Assembly (NCBI RefSeq): GCF_963678635.1
Contig: NC_087063.1
Span: 74,237,617 to 74,297,616, forward strand
From: Symsagittifera roscoffensis
Taxonomy: Eukaryota; Xenacoelomorpha; Acoela; Convolutidae
Direction: 5' to 3'
Length of the DNA stretch: 60,000 bases
The position numbers were made by a program, and so were the translations under genes. The notes under the pieces are model-generated. The model searched no databases, was not told the origin of the DNA, and was given only the letters and a program-made list of their open reading frames with translations. Of the stretch, positions 35,492-46,544 are shown in pieces; position 1 is the stretch's first letter; each line of letters begins with the position of its first letter.

Positions 35492-36439
35492 TTAGTCAGC
35501 CGAACGTGCGACTAAGGTCCCAGCGGACACCCGCAGTCACCCAAAGTAACATTGGTTTAACAAGTGATGATAACACAAACCCGTCAGTTTGCGTTTTTCA
35601 TCCATAACGCCAAAATCTCAGCATCAATTCGCGCTCGTATCCAAAGATGGTACTGTTTCCTATGGGTTATCCAATCACGACACATCAGCTGAAAACGCTT
35701 ACACAAATCGGGCAGCAACAGTTTGCAGGTAATCCTAGCAACACATTGCCTTCGTTGCATCCAGCTTCTAAGGTCCCATCACTAAGCTTTGTCAGTCCTC
35801 CAAAAGGATCTTCTTCCCGAATGAAGCTGGCCCAGTACGTTGACAAGCCGCTCCAATGGCAGGAATGGTTCGGCCAGTTTTGCAGTACTGTAGACGCAGC
35901 GTCCTTAAGCGATGATGTGAAATTGACTTATTTAACAGTCCTAGTCACTGCAAAAGATAAGTCAGCCATAGCAGAGTTCGCATACAGTGAAGGAATGTAT
36001 ATGAATGATCTGAAATGTTCAGAAAAAAAATTGGCCAGCAACAAAACGTGATTACGGCTCACCTTAATAAGTTGTCCAGTTTCTCGCTACTCGGAATGCA
36101 TAACTCTGAGAACATCTTCATTTTCTCGACAACCATTTCCAGTCTAGTGGCTGTATTGAGGTCTCTTGAGTATGATGAAGATTTAAAAAGCTTTTGCAGT
36201 GACTAGGACCAAGCTCTTTCGAAAATATCACCAAACATGAGAGAATCGTGGTCGCTTTTTGTCGTGAAAGGTAATTGGTCACGCGCGAACCTAATTGAGT
36301 TTAACAATTGGCTCTAGGATAAAACAGAGGCTCATAAGCGAATGAAAAAATTACTGGAAAGCCCAAATTCGAAGATTAATCGAAAACTGAAGCTGTAAGG
36401 AGAGTTTTTACCTCGACATTTACGGTTGAAAGCAGGTTT

Positions 36440-36500
36440 GAATATCTATCTTGCATCCTCTGCAAGGACAAGCATGCACTGTGAAATTGCTCTGTGTTTA
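36440..36500 (+). pseudogene. Pao zinc knuckle
   Basis: Encodes CILCKDKHAL, then a TGA in place of the usual Trp, then NCSVFKE: a C-x2-C-x-H-x-C type knuckle at the end of Pao gag. It would bind RNA. Confidence 0.6.
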
Positions 36501-36779
36501 AGGAAAAAACAACAACACAACGAGCAAATTTCTTCGAAAAACAAATTGAGCTTCTCCTACTTATAAGGGAACCATGCATTCCGGCAGTGTCCTTGAGCAA
36601 AGAAATGCACTAAGCTAGGATATACTAGCACCCATAGTGTAGTTCTCCATGGTGCTGAACGTGTTCATCCTAGTCGTTAATCCCGACAAAACTGACAGCC
36701 ACGGAAGCCCCAGCACTAGTCAAACAAGAACTAATGTAGGCCCGGCTAAAGCGAACACAAACGCTAAGAGAAAGTCATT

Positions 36780-37390
36780 CAGCAAGAATAAACCGAACAC
36801 AAGTTTGAATCATGCAGACTAACCCCCTTCTGTTGGATGTAAGTTGCGCATTCTGGAACGACCATTCATCATTTGTAACATCGGAGGAGTTACTGCCCAT
36901 AATCAAACTCCACGTTTCCACCGATTTCAAGAGTTTTGATTGCTTAACATTGTGTGGCTCAGCATCTAGTCGTTCCTGGATATCGGCTAATTTAGTCAAA
37001 TGTCTAAATGGTTGTGGTAGAGATTTGGATCCCAAATTAAAAGGTATTAACCGAACGACTTTTATTACAACGAAACAACTTCAGGTGAAGGTATCTTCCA
37101 ACTTCGATGGATTCGAATACAGATTCGAATTAACCGCATTTGTCAAGGATGATTTTAAAGTCGGTGACAATACCGTCAACATCCCTGCCTTACGAAGCAA
37201 GTATCCCTACCTTGCTCCGATCAAACCAATTGTTTATAGTTACGCCGATATAGACTTGAATTTTGGTCAGTCCATGCTATTCGGTCCCAGGAGTTTAATG
37301 CTGACATCTACCGGTTTTCTTTCCTTTTGTTTCAAGTGCAATACAGACGATGCTGAACTAGTTGGTCGAAAAAAAGCTGGTATGAACTAG
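36780..37390 (+). pseudogene. Pao aspartic protease (peptidase A17-like), copy 1
   Basis: The open piece 36,812-37,390 contains LCGSASSRSWIS in place of the usual DSGS-type active site, then VKVSSNFDGFEY and LRSKYPYLAPIKPIVYSYADIDLNFGQ, the typical Pao sequence preceding the second half of the domain. The catalytic Asp is Cys or Leu here, so it is inactive. This copy lacks ~74 bp that are present in the duplicated copy at 38,205-38,280. Confidence 0.72.
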
Positions 37391-38972
37391 AGTCATGCAG
37401 GGCCAACAAAATGTCGACTCCCATTCCGCCGCGGTTAAAAGGGCGGCTAAAATAATTGATTCAATCACCGTGCATGATGGATCAATGTACGCTGTAGGTA
37501 TACTCTGGGCAGAAGAAACTATCGTCTTGACGAACTATTATTCGTTTTTGGCTCAGTTTGAATCGTTGGAAAAACGTCTACCGAAATAATCTCACTTAAG
37601 GAATCAATACTCAAGAATTATCGAAGAGGATTTGAGTCAGGTATAATTGATTAATGCTCCTCCGCATAATTTTCAAACCGCAGCATACGCGAGTGGTATC
37701 GTCATCAACATCCATTGGTGATCCCGACGAAACCTGGTAAAATGAGGCGTGTCTTTAACGGAAAGTCTGAATCCACGATACTTCAATGAACAATTTGTTG
37801 CTAGTAGGACTCGACATACTGCAAAAAGATGTATTCGATCTCTTCCATTTTCTTCATTATCCTTTTGCTGTATCGGCTGACATTGAAGGGGTGTTCTTAC
37901 GAGCCGGATTCCTTCCAGAGGACCAAGGTTTTCTTCGTTTTCAGTGGCGGGAGGAACCCAGAGCCGATGCGGTTGTACACAAGTACACAACTTCAGGTGA
38001 AGATATCTTCTAACTTCGATGGATTCGAATACAAATTCGAATTAACCGCATTTTTCAAGGATGATTTTAAAGTCGGTGACAATACTGTCAACATCCCTGC
38101 CTGACAAAGCAAGTATCCCTACCTTGCTCCGATCAAACCAATTGTTTATAGTTACGCCGAATTAGACTTAAATTTTGGTCAGTCCATGCTATTCGGTCCC
38201 AGGATTTTTTTAAGAGTGAGACCGATCCAAACACTTTGCCCGCCGCTGTCGGCCTTTCGATAGGTTGAACCTTGAGCGGCCTAATGCTGACATCTACCGG
38301 TTTTCTTTCCTTTTGTTTCAAGTGCAATACAGACGATGCTGAACTAGTTGGTCGAAAAAAAGCTGGTATGAACTAGAGTCATGCAGGGCCAACAAAATGT
38401 CGACTCCCATTCCGCCGCGGTTAAAAGGGCGGCTAAAATAATTGATTCAATCACCGTGCATGATGGATCAATGTACGCTGTAGGTATACTCTGGGCAGAA
38501 GAAACTATCGTCTTGACGAACTATTATTCGTTTTTGGCTCAGTTTGAATCGTTGGAAAAACGTCTACCGAAATAATCTCACTTAAGGAATGAATACTCAA
38601 AAATTATCGAAGAGGATTTGAGTCAGGGATAATTGATTCATGGTCCTCCGCATAATTTTCAAACCGCAGCATACGCGAGTGTTATCGTCATCAACATCCA
38701 GTGGTGACCCCGACCAAACCTGGTAAAATGAGGCGTGTCTTCAACGGAAAGTCTGAATCCACGATACTTCAATGAACAAATCGTCGCTAGTAGGACTCGA
38801 CATACTGCAAAAAGATGTACTCGATCTCTTCCATTTTCTTCATTATCCTTTTGCCGTATCGGCTGACAATGAAGGGGTGTTCTTACGAGCCGGAGTCCTT
38901 CCAGAGGACCAAGGTTTTCTTCGTTTTCAGTGGCGGGAGGAAACCACAGCCGATGCGGTTGTACACCAGTAC
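37075..38972 (+). repeat. 912-986-bp tandem duplication of Pao protease and RT start
   Basis: The sequence from 'acaacttcaggtgaag' at 37,075 restarts at 37,987 and runs in parallel to the end of the array. The offset grows from 912 to 986 bp at the 74-bp block absent from copy 1. RT begins in copy 1 (37,395-37,985), breaks off at a GTACAC-rich site, and is only complete in copy 2. Copies are more than 95% alike by eye, so the duplication is younger than the LTRs. Confidence 0.95.
37395..37985 (+). pseudogene. Pao RT start, copy 1 (truncated)
   Basis: 37,395-37,589 encodes AVGILWAEETIVLTNYYSF and SLEKRLPK, the usual Pao RT entry. Around 37,690-37,760 comes a WYRHQHPLVIPTKPGKM-like finger motif. 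37,786-37,985 encodes FHFLHYPFAVSADIEGVFL and PEDQGFLRFQWRE, the RT motif A region. The domain stops at the duplication junction, before the YxDD motif. Confidence 0.8.
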
Positions 38973-39314
38973 ACCAGATTTATCTTTGGTGCAAGAGATT
39001 TGCCGACGTGTGCAATTTATGCATTGCAACGAACTGCAAGGGATAGTCAGGCAACATTTTCTGACGCAGCGTCCGCAGATCTTGACAAATTTTATACGGA
39101 TGACTATCCAGACTCCTTTGAGGATCCGGAAGTTGCATTTAAATTGAGTGAAGAGTTGATTACTTTGTTAGCAATAGATGGTTTGAAATTAACTAAGATC
39201 ATAAGTAACGTAACAAAAATTATTAAGGAGTTAAACTCGTCCAAAAGCGCTCCGCGAAAAGGAAGTAAAATATTGCAAATTGTGGAGATAAGTCCTCATT
39301 TAATCTTGGTCTGA
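38381..39314 (+). pseudogene. Pao reverse transcriptase, copy 2
   Basis: Repeats the RT start and continues through RFIFGARDLPTCAIYALQRTA and FYTDDYPDS, the catalytic YxDD motif (38,772-39,314 is open). LLAIDGLKLTKIISN follows, as in other Pao RTs. This is the only RT copy with the catalytic motif. Confidence 0.88.
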
Positions 39315-40260
39315 AGTGGGATTATAACGACGACACTTTGATTGTAAGCCGTGGTGTCAACCGTGAACTTAAAAAATCGATAACACAGCAAACAGTGTTA
39401 AGTTTTCTATCTTCTGTTTTCGACCCCATAGGTCTCGTAGCGCACCATAACGTAAGAGCGCGATTATTGTTGAAAGAAATCTGGTGCATTCGCGGCTAAT
39501 AATCCGATAATGAATTGCTCATTTTTGTCAAGACAAAGTTTCTTGCCTGGCACTCTGATTTGCCTTTTTTAGAAAAAAAATGAGTATAAAGCGCAGCTAC
39601 TTTACCGCATCAGTTGATTGTGTTGGACTACACATAACAGCTCAGAAATTTTTAAATGATGATGTAGCTTGTCTTCGCGCCAGTGTGAAAACTTCAGTCG
39701 AAACACAAGTTTTCTTCGTTTTTGGAAAAACAAGAGTCACGCCCAGGGAAGCGCTTTCCAACATAAAGCTTGAACTGCATGCCGCATTTTTCGCTACCCA
39801 CTTGAAGGAAGATATCATCAAAGCTTTAAACATTACTGTGTCAAAGACGTTCATGTGAACTGACAGCGCCACTGTGCTCTAGTGTTTAAACTCAGGTAGT
39901 AGACATTCTACCACGTTCCTAGCAAACCGATTTGGAGAAATTCTGGAAAGTACGACCGTAGACCAGTGGTTTCACGTCTTGAGTGGTAACAACCCTGCTG
40001 ATACGGGCACGAGAAGAATCTCAGCTGAGTCGTTAAAAACCAGCATCTGGGTGAATAGACCAAGTCTGCTGACAAATGGCGAGTGGCCTTCCAAGCCGAG
40101 CGTAGAAGTACTTAAAAAGATCCGCCTGCCTTTCGAACGTTATACAAAACAAATACAATCCATTTTCTTTGCATGGGAAAAATTTAGCTCTTTTCGTAGA
40201 CTCCAGAGAGTGGTTGCCTTCTTGCTCAGACTGAAGAAGGCACTGCCGCACTAAAGTCAA
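39310..40260 (+). pseudogene. Pao RNase H and connecting region
   Basis: SFLSSVFDPIGLVA-like sequence around 39,405 marks the RT-RNase H join. 39,580-39,858 encodes VFFVFGKTRVTPREALSN and IKLELHAAF, RNase H signature stretches, ending where the FW-TDS motif should be. 39,979-40,254 encodes SGNNPADTGTRRIS and NRPSLLTNGEWP, the conserved Pao spacer before integrase. At least three frame changes. Confidence 0.8.
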
Positions 40261-40269
40261 GGAAATAAC

Positions 40270-40970
40270 TTAATAATCCGGTTGACTTAGAAACCGCCTA
40301 ACAACAATTTTCGTTGCTCTCCCAAAAGGAATCATTTGAGGCGGAATATTTTGTCCTTTCCAGCGACAAAATCGTCAAAAATCTAGCCGTATTGCTCAAT
40401 CTGCACTGTTTATTGGTCCTGCTTGCCTCATGCGATAAACAGGGCAAATTAGCCACCTAGTTAAGTCTGAATATGATACAAAAAACCCAATAATCCTCTA
40501 TGTAAGGCAAACAACTTTCTGTTTACTTGAACACTCTGAACGTTCGACTTGTAACATCAGTAAGTGCAAGACCGGATGTTTTTGAGATGTTAACACTTAA
40601 TCACTTTTTTTTATGCCGAAAAAGTACTAGCTTCCGTTCTCTTTCTTTGCAGGAGCACTTCGACCAACGAAAGCAATATACGAGCGCAAAATTACGCCAA
40701 CGCAATTTGGAGTCGTTGGCTTCGTGATTATGTGCCAGCTCTGAATAAAGGCAGTATGTGGCTCTTGGATAGTGACATTACTTGAAAAACAGGGGATTTA
40801 GTGTAGATTGCTGACGAACGCAGCCCAAGGGAACACTACCATTTGGCTCGTTTTAAAAGCCTCGATTATATTGCCCAATACGCCGATTCACCAACTGCTC
40901 CGGGGAGCTAAATGGATCGGCCATGAAACTCGCACCCGTTTGGCTCCTTTGGAGGCGGAAGATGTTCGCG
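40270..40970 (+). pseudogene. Pao integrase remnant, catalytic core missing
   Basis: Around 40,440-40,515 the start of the integrase zinc finger region is visible (KNPIILYVRQ). From about 40,540 the C-terminal DUF5641-type module appears: VFEMLTLNHFFL, then RRWLRDYVPALNKGS, GDLV, ADERSPREHYHLARF. The ~900 bp for the DDE core that should lie between are absent, so there was an internal deletion near 40,515-40,545. Confidence 0.75.
40951..40962 (+). other. Polypurine tract of the Pao element
   Basis: GGAGGCGGAAGA, twelve purines except one C, abuts the TG of the 3' LTR. It would prime plus-strand DNA synthesis. Confidence 0.7.
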
Positions 40971-41243
40971 CTTAAATTAATGACGTCTTTAATGGCGCAA
41001 AAATTATGAAGCTAAAATTAGGTTTTCTTAGACAAAAAGCCATGAAATTACTGGTTCGTCCGGCTTAGGTTAGTTGCCATTAAAAAGTTTATAGATTTTT
41101 GAGGTTGTTGAGAACGTTTTGATATCATTTTAACCAAAATTTTATTTGATTTTTTCAGATATTATTTGAAATTGCCAATAAATTACAGATGTTGAAGCTG
41201 GTTTTTTAGATCCCGAGTCTTACAGGATACAAAGTGCATTACA
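40963..41243 (+). repeat. 3' LTR of the Pao element
   Basis: Starts TGTTCGCGC after the polypurine tract and ends ATTACA. It aligns with 31,263-31,564 at about 70% by eye. Confidence 0.82.
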
Positions 41244-41261
41244 GCCTCAACATCACATCTG

Positions 41262-41760
41262 CTTGCATTCTCACAAAGATGGATTTTAAAAAATATTTTC
41301 CTCGTTAAACATTATATACGAAAAATCAGTAGCAATTAGATAACGAGAACTTCAGAAAAACATTGGGATCTTCTTGAAAAAACTCAAATTGATCATCTTT
41401 ACCATGGTAAATAAACTCAATTTCACTATCTTAAATTAATGAAATTTTTAGATCTAATTTTAATAAAACTTTGGCGCTATCTCAAAACGTAGTAGTTTTT
41501 TCCCTTATCTTTAAACAAAGAAACTTTCTGGGCACTTGCAAAACTTGCAACCTAACATCTGAAACCTTGTATCTTATCGCGTGACAAAAGCACTTCTCTA
41601 AACCTTAATTAAAACAAATCTTTACGTTAAAAAGTAGTTTTCCAGCTTTTTCACCCAGCTGGCAAAAACTAGCACTTTGTTTTTCATTTTCCAGAAAGAT
41701 TTCATTTTTCCTTTTTCACTTTTCCTTGGGTTGCATTTTTTAAAATAAAAGCAGTATCAG
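41262..41760. repeat. Old repeat, unit 2, part A
   Basis: Matches 14,006-14,267 plus 29,960-30,300, without the Gypsy insertion, and so acts as an empty-site comparison. It is itself cut by the Maverick. Confidence 0.72.
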
Positions 41761-41806
41761 AAGAGTGAGCTGATCAGGGGGCGGGGGGTGGGGTTTTGTT
41801 GACCAC

Positions 41807-42040
41807 CATGTTTTAAGATAGGGAACAGCGCATCCGGTCACCAACCTATGTATTAGGATAGGGAATAGTTTTCCTACGTAGTAAGATAGGAAATAGGTTT
41901 CCTTATGTATTAAAATAGGGAATAGTAAGGTTTCAGTGTGATGATAAGTTTGATCTAAAAATAAGTTTTAAAATTTCTCGGCGCCCCAATTTTTTTGGAG
42001 CTCGATTTTGCCGATATTTTCTTAGCTAACTCCTACGATT
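41807..42040 (+). repeat. Left terminal inverted repeat of the Maverick
   Basis: Matches the reverse complement of 59,780-60,000 at roughly 75-80% by eye with a few indels, from 'catgttttaagataggga' through 'ccggtcaccaacctatgtat' to 'ctcgattttgcc'. It contains four iterons of the type ATGTATTAAGATAGGGAATAG starting at 41,808, 41,848, 41,876 and 41,905. Confidence 0.92.
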
Positions 42041-42069
42041 TGTCATATTATGGACTAACTTTTCGTACA

Positions 42070-42370
42070 AAAAATACGTATGGCAAAATTCAGATAGTAG
42101 GTTTCAGATAACTTTTAAAAAAAATTTAGTTTTTCTTGCAAATAATTTTTCATCTTAAAAAAAAATCATCTTAATTTTTCATCTGCACGTATTAAAAAAT
42201 CAAAAAAATAAATTTTTACAGTGGTAAATTTCAGATTGCAAGTTTCAGATTATTTTTTGAAAAACTTTTGAGATTAACTTGCAAATACATTTTAATCTTG
42301 AAAAAAAATTTTATCTTGAAAAACCGCAAAATTTTTTTGGATGCTAAGTTTCAGATGGTAAGTTTTGACA
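42070..42370. repeat. Degenerate ~130-bp repeat inside the left end
   Basis: The words 'ggtttcagata', 'cttgcaaat' and 'cttgaaaaa' recur in order around 42,095, 42,230 and 42,345. Units are AT-rich and poorly conserved. The open frame 42,268-42,528 overlapping them looks incidental. Confidence 0.5.
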
Positions 42371-42529
42371 AATTTAGGTTTCGATTTAGAGTATGTGACA
42401 ATAAGATATTGTATAGCAGAAAAACTTCTTTCTCGAAAGAACCTAAGAAATACTTATTTCATCTTATATATATTCCCTCAGGTTATCTGGGGAAAATTGA
42501 AAAGAGGCGATTAACTTTGACAGGTTAAC

Positions 42530-44205
42530 TTTTCCACTCCACGGGATATCAGGCAAAAATTAACAGCTCCTCACGGTTGATTACTTTCATATCCCACTTT
42601 ATTCCCCACGATTCCTGGAGGAAGGATGTCAGCTCCATTATACTAATTACTTTTATGACTTGCTTATATCTTTTTCCACCAAATTATCCCATAATCATAT
42701 GACAGATGCATGTTAGCATTTCCCCACGAAATTAGTGAAGCGTGAATGGCTTTTTTTGATAAAAATTTGAACTAAATCCAATCAGAATTGCATGGATTTT
42801 CCATTGAAAGTAAGATATAAATATGAAACAACTTTTAGGTTTGACCAATCAGATGTTTTTATGCAGTTATCAATTTAACCTCAACATGTTTAATTAGTCT
42901 GGCACATTCCTTGCAACGATTAATTTCAGTTCTCTTTTATCACTCATCTTTAATCTTTTGAAAGTTCTTCAAGTTTTCTGGAATTTCCAAAAATTATCAT
43001 CCAAATTTGTCAATTGCTCTGCCGCGGTAAGAATTACCTTTGAGAAAGATATAGTAACATAATTTTTTGGTCTGATAGTTTTGTACAAAAATTTTTCTAT
43101 CTATCTCAGGGAAAATTTTTCAGAATGTCATACAATTAACTAGAAGATGGCTACAATTTTTGTAATTTTATCTATTTTATTGTTAATTATATCAATTGAT
43201 AGACTACAACATCCATATTCCATCATAGTTCTCTTGTTAGATGCTAAGATGCTTTTTGTAAATAAATTAAGGAATTGAAAGAGTTAAATTACATAAAAAA
43301 TAAACAATTCACTGCATCTTATAGTAAAATTACTGCATAAATTTACACTTACAAATAAAAAAAGCACTTTTACATAGAAGTACTGATAAAACTCAAAACA
43401 TGAAGATCATGGAAATTATTCATGTCCGTCTGGAAGAAGTTAAAAGGAAGAAATGCTGAACAAATTGTGTAAAATCCACACAAATTTTCAGTTTTTCGTA
43501 GCTTTCGAAGAAACCAAAGAACCAGGGAACCAGAGAACTCTACCCAAAGAACCAGCAAAATAGTAATTTTTATCCAGTCGAGCAATCATGGTCCAGTGTT
43601 CTCATCTATGAATGCTTGGGGCTGAGTTCATGATTTCAAAAAAGTATTTTGTTAGTTGAGGTACTTCATCAGCTTCATACTTCATAAGTACCCATGTATT
43701 TGAACCTGAGCTCAGTTATTTTTCTAAATTTGCAGAATTGAAATATTATCCATCTTTGCAATTCTAAGCTGATTTACATCTGAAAACAAAGAAATTTATA
43801 ATTTGATAGTGCACTTTAGGATAAAAAAGAAAGATTAATGACTTACACGCATTTAGGAATTGAATCAACAAAACCCATACACAAGGTTTGTGTAGTGGTT
43901 AAAAGTTATTGAACACTGTATAGAGTCTAGGTTGAAAAAATGTCTCGGGAATTCAATTAAACAGCATTCATTTTCTATTTCTTCTAGAGTTTTTGCTCTG
44001 ATGATAAAAAAAGTAGATAGTACAGAGACAATAACGATGGAAAACCAAAAAGTTACAAAGTTTTTATAGGAACCTGAAGATTCAAAAAATTAAACATTTT
44101 TGGCGACTGTCCCGAATTTGTCAATTTGACCTTTCGGTATTCTTTAGCCCAAGGCAGTTACTTGCTCTAAGGGAAATTGGCAAAAAACATTTCTTATCTG
44201 AAGCT
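42530..44205. other. Maverick left subterminal region, no gene seen
   Basis: About 1.7 kb of AT-rich sequence with only short scattered open frames. No known Maverick gene is recognisable. Confidence 0.5.
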
Positions 44206-44208
44206 TCA

Positions 44209-45358
44209 TCAATTGAGTTCTGGATAATGCAACTGTTCAGTTGCATCCTGTAGTGAAGTCAAGTCGAAAACTAGAAAAAAATATTCTGGAAAGTCTTCGT
44301 TAAACTGCATTGTTTTCATTGTTGTAACATAGGGCCGACAAGGAGCAGTTGTATCTAATGAAATAATTGCTCTTCCACCCCGAACAAAATTAAGCTCTCT
44401 CAGATGAAATTGTTCATAATTGAAAGGATTTTCACGAAAAGATCCCGCAACAGATGAATTTGTACTCATTGCAACAGCTATTCTTCTGATTGGGGTATTA
44501 TTGAAAACATTCATCTGAATAAACTGGTTTTGATGAGATGGGTTGATAAATGTTCTTGCTCTAGTTTCCATGTAACTGTAATGAGCAGGCTCCCTTTTCA
44601 GATACCATTGCAATTAATGATGACTAGGTTCAGCTCTAAAATTTTTCTACTAAACAGCGAACAATCAACAACTTTCAGACTAACCTTTGGAGTATCAGAC
44701 AGAAGGTCCAAAAGAATTTTAGCTCAAATTAGTTTATTTTGATCTCTGGTATTTGTTGAAAATAAGTTTTCACAAGTAAACAAACCAATGGCAAGCCTGC
44801 CATAAATAAAAAAGTTATCACTGGCGCTAAATAATTTGCTATATCAGTGAACGGATACATATCAAGTGCTTCCGGATATTCTTCAAAAGTATATCGGTGA
44901 CAAGCAAGTATTCCTTTATCACTCACTGCCGACGAGTTGAATTGGTTCGATATTTGTGCTTTATGAGGATATTATCCATTGACATTGTAAACCATTGTTT
45001 TGTTAAAATGAATTTCACAATGGGAGAATAGAGAAGGTTGTAGATTAATTAAGTAAGTGAAGTAAGTTTGTAGTTCCTCGTCTGAGTCATTCTCTGATTC
45101 TGTTTTATGTTCTGCTTTTTCTATTTTAAAAGCATCAAACAGTCTTTCTTTGAATAATTGAAGCTTCAGACTGAGGTTACCTCTCATACCCAAATAAATA
45201 TTACGGTCTGTCTCAAAATCGGACTCAATACTGCATGGATCTAGAGAAGTGCTGGGAAATACCTCTTGTGTGTAATGTGAAATATATGTTTCCAAAACTG
45301 GGACTTTATCAAAAATCTCCAAAGAAGAATTTGTAAAAGCTACGTACCGAAAATGAAT
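44209..45358 (-). pseudogene. Maverick major capsid protein (double jelly-roll)
   Basis: Three minus-strand pieces follow in order. 45,322-44,972 starts EIFDKVPVLETYISHYTQE, has SIESDFETDRNIYLGMRGN and ends HFNKTMVYNVNG. 44,926-44,729 has SDKGILACHRYTFEEYPEA. 44,613-44,209 has VFNNTPIRRIAVAMSTNS, SFRENPFNYEQFHLRELNF and VTTMKTMQFNEDFPEYFFL. These match the widespread Polinton major capsid pattern. Two frame breaks, near 44,950 and 44,700, disable it. It would form the icosahedral shell and is the last gene of the minus-strand block. Confidence 0.85.
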
Positions 45359-45429
45359 ACTTTGATTTTTACCTATTTCAGTTTGTCAAAAACGTCTTTG
45401 CGATAGCGACTGATTTTCGAACTTCTTTG

Positions 45430-45651
45430 TCAAGAATTGGCTCTTTCAGTTGTACGGTTGGATTTTTTTCCACCTCCCAACTGTTTTTTCCACCTCCAAC
45501 CTCCAACCTTCCATCTTCTGAAAAAGTTTTGAATTTTTGTCGTCCACTGACAACTTCCCCAATCTCTAGAATTTTGCAAGAGCACCAAAACTTTTTCCAC
45601 GCTGTCTAGCATGTCCACGAAAAAAAGGAAAGTTAGTTGAATTTTCAGCAA
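45430..45651 (-). CDS. Small basic ORF between capsid genes
   Basis: 73 codons, open, with a Trp/Lys/Gly-rich basic stretch (RRWKVGGWRWKKQLGGGKK). It lies between the minor and major capsid genes, where Mavericks often carry a small basic virion-protein-like gene. Its exact family is not certain. It is one of the few unbroken frames in the element. Confidence 0.5.
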   Translation of the reverse strand: MLKIQLTFLFFVDMLDSVEKVLVLLQNSRDWGSCQWTTKIQNFFRRWKVGGWRWKKQLGGGKKSNRTTERANS

Positions 45652-45689
45652 CCATTTTCTATGAAGTATAAATCAAAACTGATTATCCG

Positions 45690-46494
45690 AAATCTTGCGA
45701 AACAAGAGAACAACTTGTGTAATTCCTACGGACACAAAAGGAATTTTTTTACCGGTAGTTTCCCTTAGCTCTTTTTTTTGCTATGAAAAGAGTTTTAAAT
45801 TTTTTCAGGTTGTAGATTTGGAAAGTTTTACTAATTCATGTACTGTCCTGAGACATTATGTCTCCTTTTTTTACTTTGGAAATGAAAGGAATACAACGAA
45901 GTAAAGGAGATTTTGTATCAGCTAGTATATTTTTTTCTGTAATATCACAAAAAGTCATTAGAAAATGTATTCTTATAATGTCGTAAGAATACTGAGGATA
46001 ATGTGGACGTTTTCCTTTCATATAATTCCTGTCTGATTTTGTTCTAAATTACAACCAAAAATGATACTCAAATCGGCACTTTGATTTAAATACACTGATT
46101 GATCCTCACGTAAACGAATAGCAATTTTTTGTGTGATCTTATCTGCCGAAACATATAACCCGTTTTATTCATATTTTTATGCGCCTATACCTTTTCGAAC
46201 TTTTTCATTCCTGGCTACAACTATATCAACTATAGTTGGATACAATCCAGGCTGAATATGCATCGGTTGCATCTTCCATTTTTCCTCAGAACTTTCTCGC
46301 CCACCTGTCAAATTAAACGTTACCTCAGTAACGTTTTGGTAAAAGGAAGGGTACGATGTTTCTGAAATAGCAACCTCCCATTCTCCTTTAAGATTTTTTT
46401 GTTCCGGTAGAAAATTCGTAAAATAAATAAAACTATTACTCGGATAACAATTAAAAGAAGCATTAGAAACTGGCTTAATCGTAAAAGAATCCAT
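45690..46494 (-). pseudogene. Maverick minor capsid (penton-like) protein
   Basis: Starts at ATG 46,494 (MDSFTIKPVSNASFNCYP) and has FTNFLPEQKNLKGEWEVAIS, a hallmark stretch of Polinton minor capsid proteins. After a stop near 46,174 the frame resumes with SADKITQKIAIRLREDQS and YPQYSYDIIRIHFLM (46,021-45,836). A last piece near 45,790-45,700 carries KELRETTGKKIPFVSVGIT. Length is near the usual ~260 residues. It would form the vertices of the capsid. Confidence 0.75.
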
Positions 46495-46544
46495 GACAAC
46501 TGATCGATAGAAATTCAGTTTGAAAAGTGACTTACCTTTAATCT

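Larger units (their letters stand above)
33451..36400 (+). pseudogene. Pao gag, broken and partly duplicated
   Basis: An ATG at 33,451 begins a frame with several stops. 33,834-34,034 encodes a charged coiled-coil-like segment (KMKREELEKQHEAAKRL). A Gln/Asn/Ser-rich region follows, 517 bp of which is duplicated. 35,647-36,350 is the best preserved part and resembles the Pao gag DUF1759 region: LQWQEWFGQFCSTVD, then after a frame change QQQNVITAHLNKLSSF and MRESWS. This gag packages the element RNA in virus-like particles. Confidence 0.7.
31263..41243 (+). mobile_element. BEL/Pao LTR retrotransposon, ~10 kb, decayed
   Basis: Two diverged LTRs (31,263-31,564 and 40,963-41,243, both starting TGTTCGC) enclose Pao-type gag, a peptidase A17-like domain, RT, RNase H and the C-terminal part of integrase. 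A purine run GGAGGCGGAAGA lies immediately before the 3' LTR, as expected of a polypurine tract. The flanks show GTTTC before and GCCTC after, possibly a decayed 5-bp target duplication. LTR identity is low (about 70% by eye), so the insertion is much older than the Gypsy one. Two tandem duplications, many frame changes and a missing integrase core make it inactive. Confidence 0.9.
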
